Shown one piece after another: positions 1-5,603 of a DNA stretch of 6,460 bases. The notes beneath the pieces were generated by a model. The model searched no databases and was not told the DNA's origin. It was given only the letters and a program-made list of their open reading frames with translations. The stretch is from an uncultured bacterium (lineage in GTDB: Bacteria > Actinomycetota > Aquicultoria > SKW223): positions 1 to 6,460 of the forward strand of contig CALIRS010000021.1 in assembly GCA_938042205.1 (NCBI GenBank), read 5' to 3'. Position numbers and translations under genes: made by a program. Position 1 is the stretch's first letter; every line of letters starts with the position of its first letter.

Positions 1-70
1 ACAATACCGCCACCAGAAAAGCAAGCGAGATGTGAAGCGCTACCGCAGGCGGTTTTAATTCTTTATTCAA
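1..70 (-). CDS. Partial N-terminus of a probable membrane protein, downstream of ligA
   Basis: Only the first 23 codons are inside the window; the gene continues beyond position 1. The frame starts with TTG (70-68), which overlaps the ligA stop as TTGA, and a GGTGA-like ribosome binding site lies about 7 nt upstream inside the end of ligA. The predicted start is MNKELKPPAVALHISLAFLV: a short charged head, then a hydrophobic stretch from about residue 9, which looks like a first transmembrane helix or a signal anchor. The stop-start overlap implies translational coupling to ligA as the last visible member of the menA-UPF0280-ligA string. I do not recognise the family and assign no function. 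It could also be a chance open frame, because so little of it is visible. Confidence 0.45.
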   Translation of the reverse strand, partial: MNKELKPPAVALHISLAFLVAVL

Positions 71-2112
71 AATTCTTCACCAATCAAATCCAGGAATTCC
101 TCTTCGGAGATGGTTTTTACTCCCAGTGCAAGCGCTTTTTCATACTTACTCCCCGGACTTTCCCCGACAACCACGTAGTCAGTTTTTGTAGAAACGCTTG
201 AAGATGCTTTTCCCCCAAGCTTTTCTGTGAGTTCTTCTGCTTCAGCACGGCTCATTGATTTTAAAGCACCCGTAAAAACGAACGTCAATCCTGAGAGAGG
301 ACCTTCTTTAATCATTTTTTCAGCTCTTCCAAAATTAACACCTGCTCTTCTCAACTTTTGAATCACTTCAAGATTATGAGCTTGTTTGAAAAAAGTGACG
401 ATACTTGTGGCAATTTTTGGTCCAACTTCTTCAATTTCAAGAAGTTCTTCTTCGGTAGCTTCCATTAATCTGTCCAAACTACCATAAAAAGAAGCTAAAA
501 CCTTTGAAAGATGTTCGCCGACATGGCGGATACCAAGTCCAAATATTAATCTGTTTAAAGGTCTATCTTTTGAATTCTGAATAGCGTCATATAGATTTGA
601 AGCTGCTTTATCAGCAAAATGCTCCACTTTGAGAAGATCATCCACAGTAAGAAAATAGAGATCAGCCACCGTAGAAATTAACTTTTTATCAAGAAGCTGG
701 GTGACCACTGCAGGGCCCAGTCCATCGATATCCATTGCTGACCTGCTTCCCCAATGGATGATGTGATTAAAAACCTGTGCTGGGCAGGAAATACCACCTG
801 TACATCTGGAAATGGCTTCACCTTCAAGTCTGATAACATCAGATCCGCAAACCGGGCACTTATCAGGCATTTTGAAAAAGCTTTCTTTTCCAGTGCGCCT
901 TGAAGGCACTGGCGCTACCACTTCAGGAATAACATCTCCAGCCTTTCTAACTATCACGAAATCACCAATACGGACATCCTTTCTCTTAATCTCATCTTCA
1001 TTATGAAGTGTGGCCCTGGAAACAGTGGATCCAGCTACAAAGACAGGTTCCAGTATTGCTACCGGGGTGAGAGCTCCGGTTCTCCCAACTGAAACCATGA
1101 TGTCGACTAGCCTGGTAACCTTTTCTTCAGGAGGAAACTTATACGCCACCGCCCAGCGTGGGGCTTTGCTGGTTTCACCGAGAGCATTCTGATAATCAAG
1201 CCTGTTAACTTTAATAACCACACCATCAATTTCAAACGCGAGAGTATGTCTTTTATCTTCCCATTCTTTGCAAAATTCTTTTACTTCTTCTCTAGTGCGG
1301 CAATATTTAACTACAGGAGTAATTGGAATGCCTGAGTCTTTGAAAAAGTTAAGTACATTATAATGGCTTGAAAAAGAAACTCCTTCCGCATAACCAAGCC
1401 CATGAGCAGCGAAAGTAAGTTTGCGGGATGCCGTAATACTGGAATCAAGTTGCCTTAAAGAACCAGCAGCAGCATTTCGAGGATTTGCGAAAAGAGGTTC
1501 TCCTTTCTCTTCTCTTTCCTTATTGATTCTTTTAAATTCGTCCTTGGACATATATGCCTCGCCCCGTACTTCAATAAGTTCTGGCGGGTTATCTGCAAGA
1601 AGCTTTAAAGGTATTGACCTGATCGTCTTTATATTAGGAGTAATATCTTCCCCTACTTCACCATCACCTCGAGTAGCGCCCCTTACAAGAACCCCTTTTT
1701 TAAAAACCAGAGCTACCGCTGCCCCATCCAGTTTCACCTCACAAACATAATCAGTCTCTTTCATACCGAGAGCTCTTTCGACTCTTTCAAACCATTCATC
1801 CAGCTCTTTAAATGAAAAAACATCCTGCAAGGAAAGCATTTTCTGGTAATGCCTGACAGTTTCAAATCCTTTTCTCGGAGGAGCGCCCACTCTCTGGGTC
1901 GGCGAATCAGAAGTTATCAGCTCAGGAAACATCTCTTCGAGGTGTACAAGTTCCCTGTAAAGCTCATCATATTCAGCATCAGATATCTCTGGAGAATCAA
2001 GCACGTAATAGCGATAATTGTGATATTCGATTATCTTACGAAGCTCTTTAATGCGTTTTTCAGCTTCTTTTCTGGTCATCTTTTCTTCAGGAATTTCAAA
2101 AAGCTTTCCCAT
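67..2112 (-). CDS. ligA: NAD+-dependent DNA ligase LigA
   Basis: LigA seals nicks in duplex DNA using NAD+ as adenylate donor, in replication (Okazaki joining) and repair. The 681-residue frame has every expected domain. The NMN-binding Ia region is around 25-60 (YYVLDSPEISDAEYD). The adenylation domain carries the catalytic lysine K127 in KLDG, TRGDG at 147-151, EIDGVVIKV at 294-302 and WAVAYKFP at 320-327. An OB fold follows. A four-cysteine zinc finger uses C419, C422, C437 and C443. Helix-hairpin-helix repeats span about 500-580, and a C-terminal BRCT domain about 604-678. Nothing is missing, so it should be active. The annotated ATG has a weak GAGAAG site. The ATG at codon 12 (2079-2077, MTRKEAEKR) matches where this family usually starts and would give 670 residues, so the true start is uncertain. 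It lies 26 nt after the UPF0280 gene and is probably cotranscribed with it. Confidence 0.98.
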   Translation of the reverse strand: MGKLFEIPEEKMTRKEAEKRIKELRKIIEYHNYRYYVLDSPEISDAEYDELYRELVHLEEMFPELITSDSPTQRVGAPPRKGFETVRHYQKMLSLQDVFSFKELDEWFERVERALGMKETDYVCEVKLDGAAVALVFKKGVLVRGATRGDGEVGEDITPNIKTIRSIPLKLLADNPPELIEVRGEAYMSKDEFKRINKEREEKGEPLFANPRNAAAGSLRQLDSSITASRKLTFAAHGLGYAEGVSFSSHYNVLNFFKDSGIPITPVVKYCRTREEVKEFCKEWEDKRHTLAFEIDGVVIKVNRLDYQNALGETSKAPRWAVAYKFPPEEKVTRLVDIMVSVGRTGALTPVAILEPVFVAGSTVSRATLHNEDEIKRKDVRIGDFVIVRKAGDVIPEVVAPVPSRRTGKESFFKMPDKCPVCGSDVIRLEGEAISRCTGGISCPAQVFNHIIHWGSRSAMDIDGLGPAVVTQLLDKKLISTVADLYFLTVDDLLKVEHFADKAASNLYDAIQNSKDRPLNRLIFGLGIRHVGEHLSKVLASFYGSLDRLMEATEEELLEIEEVGPKIATSIVTFFKQAHNLEVIQKLRRAGVNFGRAEKMIKEGPLSGLTFVFTGALKSMSRAEAEELTEKLGGKASSSVSTKTDYVVVGESPGSKYEKALALGVKTISEEEFLDLIGEEF

Positions 2113-2138
2113 AATCTTCTCGTCTATTTCTTATTATA

Positions 2139-2864
2139 TTACGGGACAGTAAGCTCAATGTTACCCCAGGCAGCCAAATGTTCGCCGATTATCAAAACTC
2201 CTCCTTCAAGAGGCATCTCTTTCGCCCTCAAAGTTGCTTTCTCAAAATCGCTTTTATCTCTTATTAAATTGCCAATAGCAGTCGCTGCTGCGTCCGCAAT
2301 AGCAGCCTTTTGAGCAACCACCACTACCGCATCCGCTTTTCCAAAACTCATCGATGGTCCTACGGTTCCCGAACTAGTACAAATGCCTATTCTCTTTTTT
2401 CTCGGTATCTTTATTGCCAGCTTCTCAGAAAAAGGCGATTCACCTGCGTAAACGAGCACTTTTCGCTCTCTTTTCGTAAAAGCAAAAATATCACCACCGT
2501 TTTCAACAATCACCTCTGAAGCTTCTCTAAGTATGCACTTCCCTACAAATTCAGAAATAGCCCCGGCTACGGCAGCCATAGGACCCACGCCGCAGATTTT
2601 TCCTGCTCGATACATTTCAGCCACAATCTCAGGACATCCTTCAATAATATTAAGCGGTTTATACGAACTTAAAAATTCAGGATGCTTTTCAATCCAATCC
2701 TCAATTTCTCTTCTAAATCTTTTGAGTTCGCTTAATGCTAAATCCTCAAGTTTCTTTGAAGCAAGAATGAAGAGATCCGACTCTTTAACTCTTGCAAAGA
2801 AAGGCACCAGTCCTTCGGCTGTCCCCTTAAACCTGTATAACCGATGTTCATGCTCTTCAGCCAA
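2139..2864 (-). CDS. UPF0280 family protein (ApbE-like fold, COG2122 type)
   Basis: A 241-residue soluble protein matching the UPF0280 family, whose biochemical role is not established to my knowledge. The family is related in sequence to the ApbE flavin transferases. Visible family signatures are a glycine/alanine-rich segment GVGPMAAVAGAISEF (92-106), ENGGDIF (121-127, comparable to the GGD element of ApbE) and TSSGTVGPSMSFGKADAV (163-180), followed by an alanine-rich helix (185-198). No signal peptide or lipobox is seen, so it is predicted cytoplasmic, unlike many exported ApbE proteins. Translation begins at TTG (2864-2862) directly after the menA-like TGA, with GAGG 9 nt upstream; no ATG is available nearby. 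The abutting stop and start imply coupling to the prenyltransferase upstream. A flavin or nucleotide-related role is only an inference from the ApbE relationship. Confidence 0.88.
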   Translation of the reverse strand: MAEEHEHRLYRFKGTAEGLVPFFARVKESDLFILASKKLEDLALSELKRFRREIEDWIEKHPEFLSSYKPLNIIEGCPEIVAEMYRAGKICGVGPMAAVAGAISEFVGKCILREASEVIVENGGDIFAFTKRERKVLVYAGESPFSEKLAIKIPRKKRIGICTSSGTVGPSMSFGKADAVVVVAQKAAIADAAATAIGNLIRDKSDFEKATLRAKEMPLEGGVLIIGEHLAAWGNIELTVP

Positions 2865-3827
2865 TCAAATAAACCTCGCTATTATAAATGAAAGTATAAG
2901 CAATAGCCCCATTAAGAGATGTGTCTGAATGGTTTTTCTCTGAGCAAAAAGAAAATCCTCTCCTCTCGCATTCTGGCGAAAAAAATCTGCGGCAGCATAT
3001 GCAAAAGGAAAAGCGAGCAAAGTTAAAATCGCTGTCCATGGTAACCTTCCCAGTATTGCCGCAATTACTACAAAAACGAAGGAAAAATACGCAAAGAAGG
3101 CATAAACATACGCTGATTTTCTTTTTCCTAAGAGAACTAACCAGTTATTTTTCCCGGCTTCTCTATCAAATTCTTCATCAGGAAATTCGTTCGCAAAAAG
3201 GATTAACATTACCCAGATACCAACGGGTATCGATGAAAACAATGCTTCGTAAGAGAACTTGCCGGTTACCGCTAAATAGCCTCCAATTACTGCCAGTGGT
3301 CCTAAAAGTACAAAAACAGTCAATTCGCCAAACCCCCGATAAACAAGCTTCAGAGGAGGCACAGTGTAAAAAAACCCAAAGATGATTCCCATAAGACTAA
3401 TATAGAGAAGCGGAAACCCTCTAAGGTAAATCAAATAACTCCCGAGTATCACACCTGAAACAAAAGAAATGATCGCTGTTAAAAGAACTGTTTCAGGATT
3501 CTCAAGTTTTTCCTGAATTACCCGACTGCCACCTGAAAATGGTGTTGGTCGGATATTTATTTCATCAGCCTTAAGCACATGGTCAAAGTAATCATTGGTA
3601 GTGTTCACTCCAAGGTGAACCATGATTATTGCCAGAAGAGCAATAACAAAAGGAAGGATCTCAAACTCTCCATTTTTGAAAGCAAGAGCCCCCGCAACCA
3701 TCACTGGTATCACCGAAGCCTGAAGGAAAGGAGCTCTGGTTATTCTTGCCCATCGACTCAAACCCTTATAGTTTGTCAATTCAGTCCTCTGTGGAAAATT
3801 TCTTATAATTTTATCCATTTCCATCAT
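2865..3827 (-). CDS. menA: UbiA-family prenyltransferase, MenA-like (COG1575 type)
   Basis: An integral membrane aromatic prenyltransferase of 320 residues, with roughly nine hydrophobic segments from about residue 34 to the C-terminus. MenA attaches a polyprenyl chain to 1,4-dihydroxy-2-naphthoate in menaquinone synthesis. Both Asp-rich motifs that bind Mg2+-diphosphate are present: NTTNDYFD at 75-82 and NEFPDEEFDREAGK at 213-226. The PTPFSGGSRVIQEKL segment (94-108) is typical of the MenA-like clade in anaerobes. No other menaquinone gene is in the window, so the exact acceptor is inferred from family resemblance; another quinone or isoprenoid acceptor is possible. ATG codons stand at 3827, 3824 and 3818. 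GAGG lies 4 nt before the first and 7 nt before the second, so 3824 may be the real start. It is the first gene of the minus-strand string and is divergent from the dinB unit across a LexA-type operator. Confidence 0.85.
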   Translation of the reverse strand: MMEMDKIIRNFPQRTELTNYKGLSRWARITRAPFLQASVIPVMVAGALAFKNGEFEILPFVIALLAIIMVHLGVNTTNDYFDHVLKADEINIRPTPFSGGSRVIQEKLENPETVLLTAIISFVSGVILGSYLIYLRGFPLLYISLMGIIFGFFYTVPPLKLVYRGFGELTVFVLLGPLAVIGGYLAVTGKFSYEALFSSIPVGIWVMLILFANEFPDEEFDREAGKNNWLVLLGKRKSAYVYAFFAYFSFVFVVIAAILGRLPWTAILTLLAFPFAYAAADFFRQNARGEDFLFAQRKTIQTHLLMGLLLILSFIIARFI

Positions 3828-3870
3828 CTATCCTCAACTGCAAGAAAAGCAAATGGCAAGGTAAAGACGT

Positions 3871-3876
3871 ATTAAA
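3871..3876 (-). promoter_or_regulatory. Possible -10 element for the menA-UPF0280-ligA operon
   Basis: On the minus strand this reads TTTAAT, 5 of 6 matches to TATAAT, about 45 nt before the menA start. No good -35 hexamer is found 16-18 nt upstream, so the call is weak. If real, the LexA box at 3882-3895 lies in its spacer. Confidence 0.25.
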
Positions 3877-3900
3877 ATTGTCGAACAAATGTTCTATTAT
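3872..3900 (+). promoter_or_regulatory. Promoter of the small-protein/dinB operon, possibly leaderless
   Basis: The -10 hexamer is TATTAT (3895-3900, 5 of 6 to consensus). With a 17-nt spacer the -35 is TTAAAA (3872-3877, 4 of 6). Only GGGAAC separates the -10 from ATG at 3907, so the expected transcription start falls on or beside that ATG. This is the layout of leaderless genes, and no usefully spaced ribosome binding site precedes this ATG. Confidence 0.55.
3882..3895. promoter_or_regulatory. LexA/DinR SOS box (Gram-positive type)
   Basis: The sequence CGAACAAATGTTCT matches the Gram-positive LexA (DinR) consensus CGAACRNRYGTTYC at 13 of 14 positions; only the last base differs. The core GAACA-AA-TGTTC is a perfect inverted repeat. 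It lies in the spacer of the plus-strand promoter and touches the first base of the -10, where bound repressor would block RNA polymerase. It stands directly upstream of a dinB operon, a classical SOS target. The binding protein itself is not in the window. The box lies in a divergent intergenic region and could also affect the menA-ligA side. Confidence 0.85.
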
Positions 3901-3906
3901 GGGAAC

Positions 3907-4158
3907 ATGTCTATCACTGAAATCGGCGAACAAATATCTGTACTGGCTGTTTTCAGCGGTGGAAAGATTTCTCCCACCATTCTCAAATGGAATGGAAGAG
4001 CAATTCGAGCTCGCCAGGTTACCGGACGCTGGAAAGAGCGTCGGGGAGAAGACACAATCTTTTATATTTCTTTTATCGGAGAAGATGATGTCTATTATGA
4101 GGTTTCCTTCTCTACCAAAACCCTTATTTGGCGTCTCGAAAGACTGGAAACAGTGTAG
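3907..4158 (+). CDS. Small hypothetical protein encoded upstream of and overlapping dinB
   Basis: An 83-residue soluble protein beginning MSITEIGEQISVLAVFSGGK. It is basic in the middle (WNGRAIRARQVTGRWKERRG) and ends in alternating hydrophobic strands (YYEVSFSTKTLIWRLERLE), suggesting a small beta-rich fold. The pattern of an early WxGR, a central GRW and a C-terminal WRLER resembles small DUF6504-type proteins that sit beside Y-family polymerase genes; this is a tentative recognition from memory. An ATG at 3889 in the same frame is rejected as start because it lies inside the SOS box and upstream of the -10. ATG 3907 is preferred and is 6 nt after the -10. It overlaps dinB by 71 nt in a different frame, so the two should be co-induced after DNA damage. 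A partner or accessory role for Pol IV is inferred from context only. Confidence 0.72.
   Translation: MSITEIGEQISVLAVFSGGKISPTILKWNGRAIRARQVTGRWKERRGEDTIFYISFIGEDDVYYEVSFSTKTLIWRLERLETV
4078..4081 (+). promoter_or_regulatory. Shine-Dalgarno site deciding the dinB start
   Basis: GGAG lies 6 nt before ATG 4088 and 3 nt before ATG 4085, inside the coding region of the upstream small gene. It supports starting dinB at 4088 rather than further upstream in the open frame or at a non-ATG codon next to the conserved HIDMN motif. Confidence 0.55.
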
Positions 4159-5365
4159 CAAAGAACGCCTGGTAATACATATCGACATGAATGCTTACTT
4201 CGCTTCGGTGGAGCAGTCCTGCCGACCCTTTTTAAAGGGAAAGCCAGTTCTTGTTTCCGCGGACCCTTATGGAACCCCTAAGGGAGCTCGGTCGGTAGCA
4301 GCCACTGCCAGTTACGAAGCTCGGAAGTACGGCATTCACGCAGGCATGCCCCTTTTTGAAGCACTCAGACTCTGCCCTCACGCAATTGTGGTTGAAGGAG
4401 ATGCCCGCAAATACTCAAGCATTTCACTTAGAATTTTAGAAATTCTGGAAACCTTTACTGACCTTGTCGAACCTTATTCGATTGATGAAGCTTTTATCGA
4501 TGTCACAAGCACCGCTCATCTTTTCGGTGGCAAAGTAGCTGTAGCATGTGAGATTAAAAGGATGGTGCGCCGGGAATTTGGAATTACTTGTTCAATTGGT
4601 ATCGGTCCTAACAAACTCATTGCCAAAATGGCTTCTAATATGGAAAAGCCCGATGGTCTGGTGGTGATTGAGAAAAAGGATTTACCAGAAGCTATCTGGA
4701 ATCTTCCGGTGGATGCCATTCCAGGAATAAGCCGTCGAAGGAAATTCAAAATGAATCTTATGGGGATAAAAACCATTCGAGACCTGGCACTCCACCCCCG
4801 GGAAAACCTTCGCCGCGCTTTTGGGATTGTAGGTGAGTACCTGCAGCAATGTGCCTGGGGTCGAGACGATAGCCCGGTTGTTTCCATCTCAAAAATTCCT
4901 GATCCGAAGTCGATTTCTGCTGCCTCCACATTTTTTAAAAATACTTCGGATTCAGAACTCATACTTTCAGCGCTTTTCTACCTGAGCGAAAAAGCAGCAG
5001 TAAGACTCAGAAAACATCACTTGAGAGCAACGGTTGTCGGTACCTGGATAAGATATGAAGATTTCACATCAAAAGGCAAGACGAAAAAGCTTTCTGCAGA
5101 AGTAGAAAGTTTTGAAAAAATCTATCACCACGCAAAGGAAATATTTAAAGAAAACTACCTACCCCCTGAAAGACCGGTACGGCTGGTAGGGGTTTATCTC
5201 TCCGGACTTTCCACAGCTCTTTTTGAAGAATCCTTTCTTTTCCCTGAAATACAGAAAAGAGAGGCGGTTGATAGGGTACTTTTTGAGGCTCGTCAGAAAT
5301 TTGGCATCCAGGCTATCTTCCGCGCCCGCTCCCTGATCGGAAAACAACAGGTGATGATAGACTGA
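4088..5365 (+). CDS. dinB: DNA polymerase IV, Y-family translesion polymerase DinB
   Basis: An error-prone polymerase that copies past DNA lesions during the SOS response. From ATG 4088 the product is 425 residues. Palm motifs are HIDMNAYFASVE (31-42) with metal ligand D33 and likely steric-gate residue F38, and YSIDEAFIDVT (130-140) with D133 and E134. Fingers and palm motifs continue with SYEARKYGIHAGMP (75-88) and CSIGIGPNKLIAKMAS (168-183). The thumb helix-hairpin-helix is near 205-235 and the little-finger domain spans about 275-415. FEESFLF (379-385) sits where a sliding-clamp-binding motif is expected but lacks the usual Q. The frame is open back to 3878, but that part overlaps the small gene and is considered a shadow. 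Even so, about 30 residues precede the HID motif, longer than the usual handful, so the N-terminus is uncertain. Expression is probably LexA-controlled through the promoter at 3872-3900. Confidence 0.96.
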   Translation: MSIMRFPSLPKPLFGVSKDWKQCSKERLVIHIDMNAYFASVEQSCRPFLKGKPVLVSADPYGTPKGARSVAATASYEARKYGIHAGMPLFEALRLCPHAIVVEGDARKYSSISLRILEILETFTDLVEPYSIDEAFIDVTSTAHLFGGKVAVACEIKRMVRREFGITCSIGIGPNKLIAKMASNMEKPDGLVVIEKKDLPEAIWNLPVDAIPGISRRRKFKMNLMGIKTIRDLALHPRENLRRAFGIVGEYLQQCAWGRDDSPVVSISKIPDPKSISAASTFFKNTSDSELILSALFYLSEKAAVRLRKHHLRATVVGTWIRYEDFTSKGKTKKLSAEVESFEKIYHHAKEIFKENYLPPERPVRLVGVYLSGLSTALFEESFLFPEIQKREAVDRVLFEARQKFGIQAIFRARSLIGKQQVMID

Positions 5366-5444
5366 AAACTGAATACTAAAGAGAAAGACTCCCTCGCAAA
5401 TATTTGTTTTTAGCTTCAGTTTATCAACTTCAGTCTTCAGTCTA
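5358..5444 (+). repeat. Inverted heptad repeats forming a long hairpin at the dinB stop
   Basis: The left arm 5358-5373 pairs with the right arm 5429-5444 over 16 positions with one A-C mismatch, enclosing a 55-nt loop. The arms are built of 7-nt units. On the left are ACTGAAA, ACTGAAT, ACTAAAG from 5361 in exact 7-nt phase. On the right CTTCAGT occurs at 5414, 5428 and 5435, also in 7-nt phase and of the complementary sequence. An alternative stem pairs 5366-5373 with 5415-5422 (8 bp) and continues as CTAAA/TTTAG (5376-5380 with 5409-5413). The dinB stop codon (5363-5365) lies inside the left arm. It may attenuate or end the dinB transcript, or be a short tandem repeat insertion. A T-run at 5459-5464 is 14 nt past the stem, too far for a standard intrinsic terminator. 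Confidence 0.6.
5397..5406. repeat. 10-bp palindrome in the hairpin loop
   Basis: CAAATATTTG is a perfect palindrome in the loop between the heptad arms. It may be a protein-binding site, or a chance AT-rich palindrome. Confidence 0.25.
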
Positions 5445-5540
5445 ATTATTCAGATTGCTTTTTTATTTCAATTTAATGCTCAGAAAAATTAGCAAATGTG
5501 GCAAAAAAATTAAAATTAATTATCCAAAATGTCATAAAAG

Positions 5541-5570
5541 TGGGAATATGTTTAATTGATTTAATATAAT
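5541..5570 (+). promoter_or_regulatory. Putative promoter of cas6
   Basis: TATAAT at 5565-5570 is a perfect -10 hexamer, 34 nt before the cas6 start. The -35 region is weak (TGGGAA at 5541-5546 with an 18-nt spacer, 3 of 6 to consensus). The surrounding 5466-5580 is strongly AT-rich and holds no gene that I can see. The rest of the dinB-cas6 gap contains no CRISPR repeat. Confidence 0.5.
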
Positions 5571-5603
5571 AAGAAAAATTACTAAGAGGGGGCAAGGAAA
5601 GTA

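Noticed and set aside
812..1750. Plus-strand open frames of 60-109 codons across ligA
   Set aside because: They lie antisense to a complete, motif-rich ligA and show low-complexity Ser/Leu-rich translations with no family resemblance; they are shadows.
1849..3385. Plus-strand open frames of 69-154 codons and a short minus-strand frame over UPF0280 and menA
   Set aside because: They overlap genes with clear conserved motifs and have no recognisable domains of their own.
3889..3906. ATG 3889 as start of the small protein
   Set aside because: It falls inside the LexA box and upstream of the -10 element, so it would not be on the transcript from that promoter.
3878..4087. Upstream extension of the dinB frame to TTG 3878 (495-residue product)
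   Set aside because: It would start inside the promoter and overlap the SOS box, and its 70 residues resemble no DinB segment; the other frame here has a more protein-like product.
4184..4192. Asn in place of the second Asp of the DinB DMD motif (DMN) as a loss-of-function change
   Set aside because: The catalytic metal ligands D33, D133 and E134 are intact, and Asn at this place occurs in other Y-family polymerases.
4516..4962. 148-codon minus-strand frame within dinB
   Set aside because: Antisense to the most conserved part of Pol IV; Ser/Ile/Arg-rich shadow with no domain.
5445..5465. Intrinsic terminator from the T-run after dinB
   Set aside because: The six-T run at 5459-5464 is 14 nt away from the hairpin and no GC-rich stem directly precedes it, so a canonical terminator cannot be supported.
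5366..5603. CRISPR array or leader in the gap before cas6
   Set aside because: Repeats present are 7-nt units or A-rich 10-12-mers; there is no 24-40-nt repeat with regular spacers.
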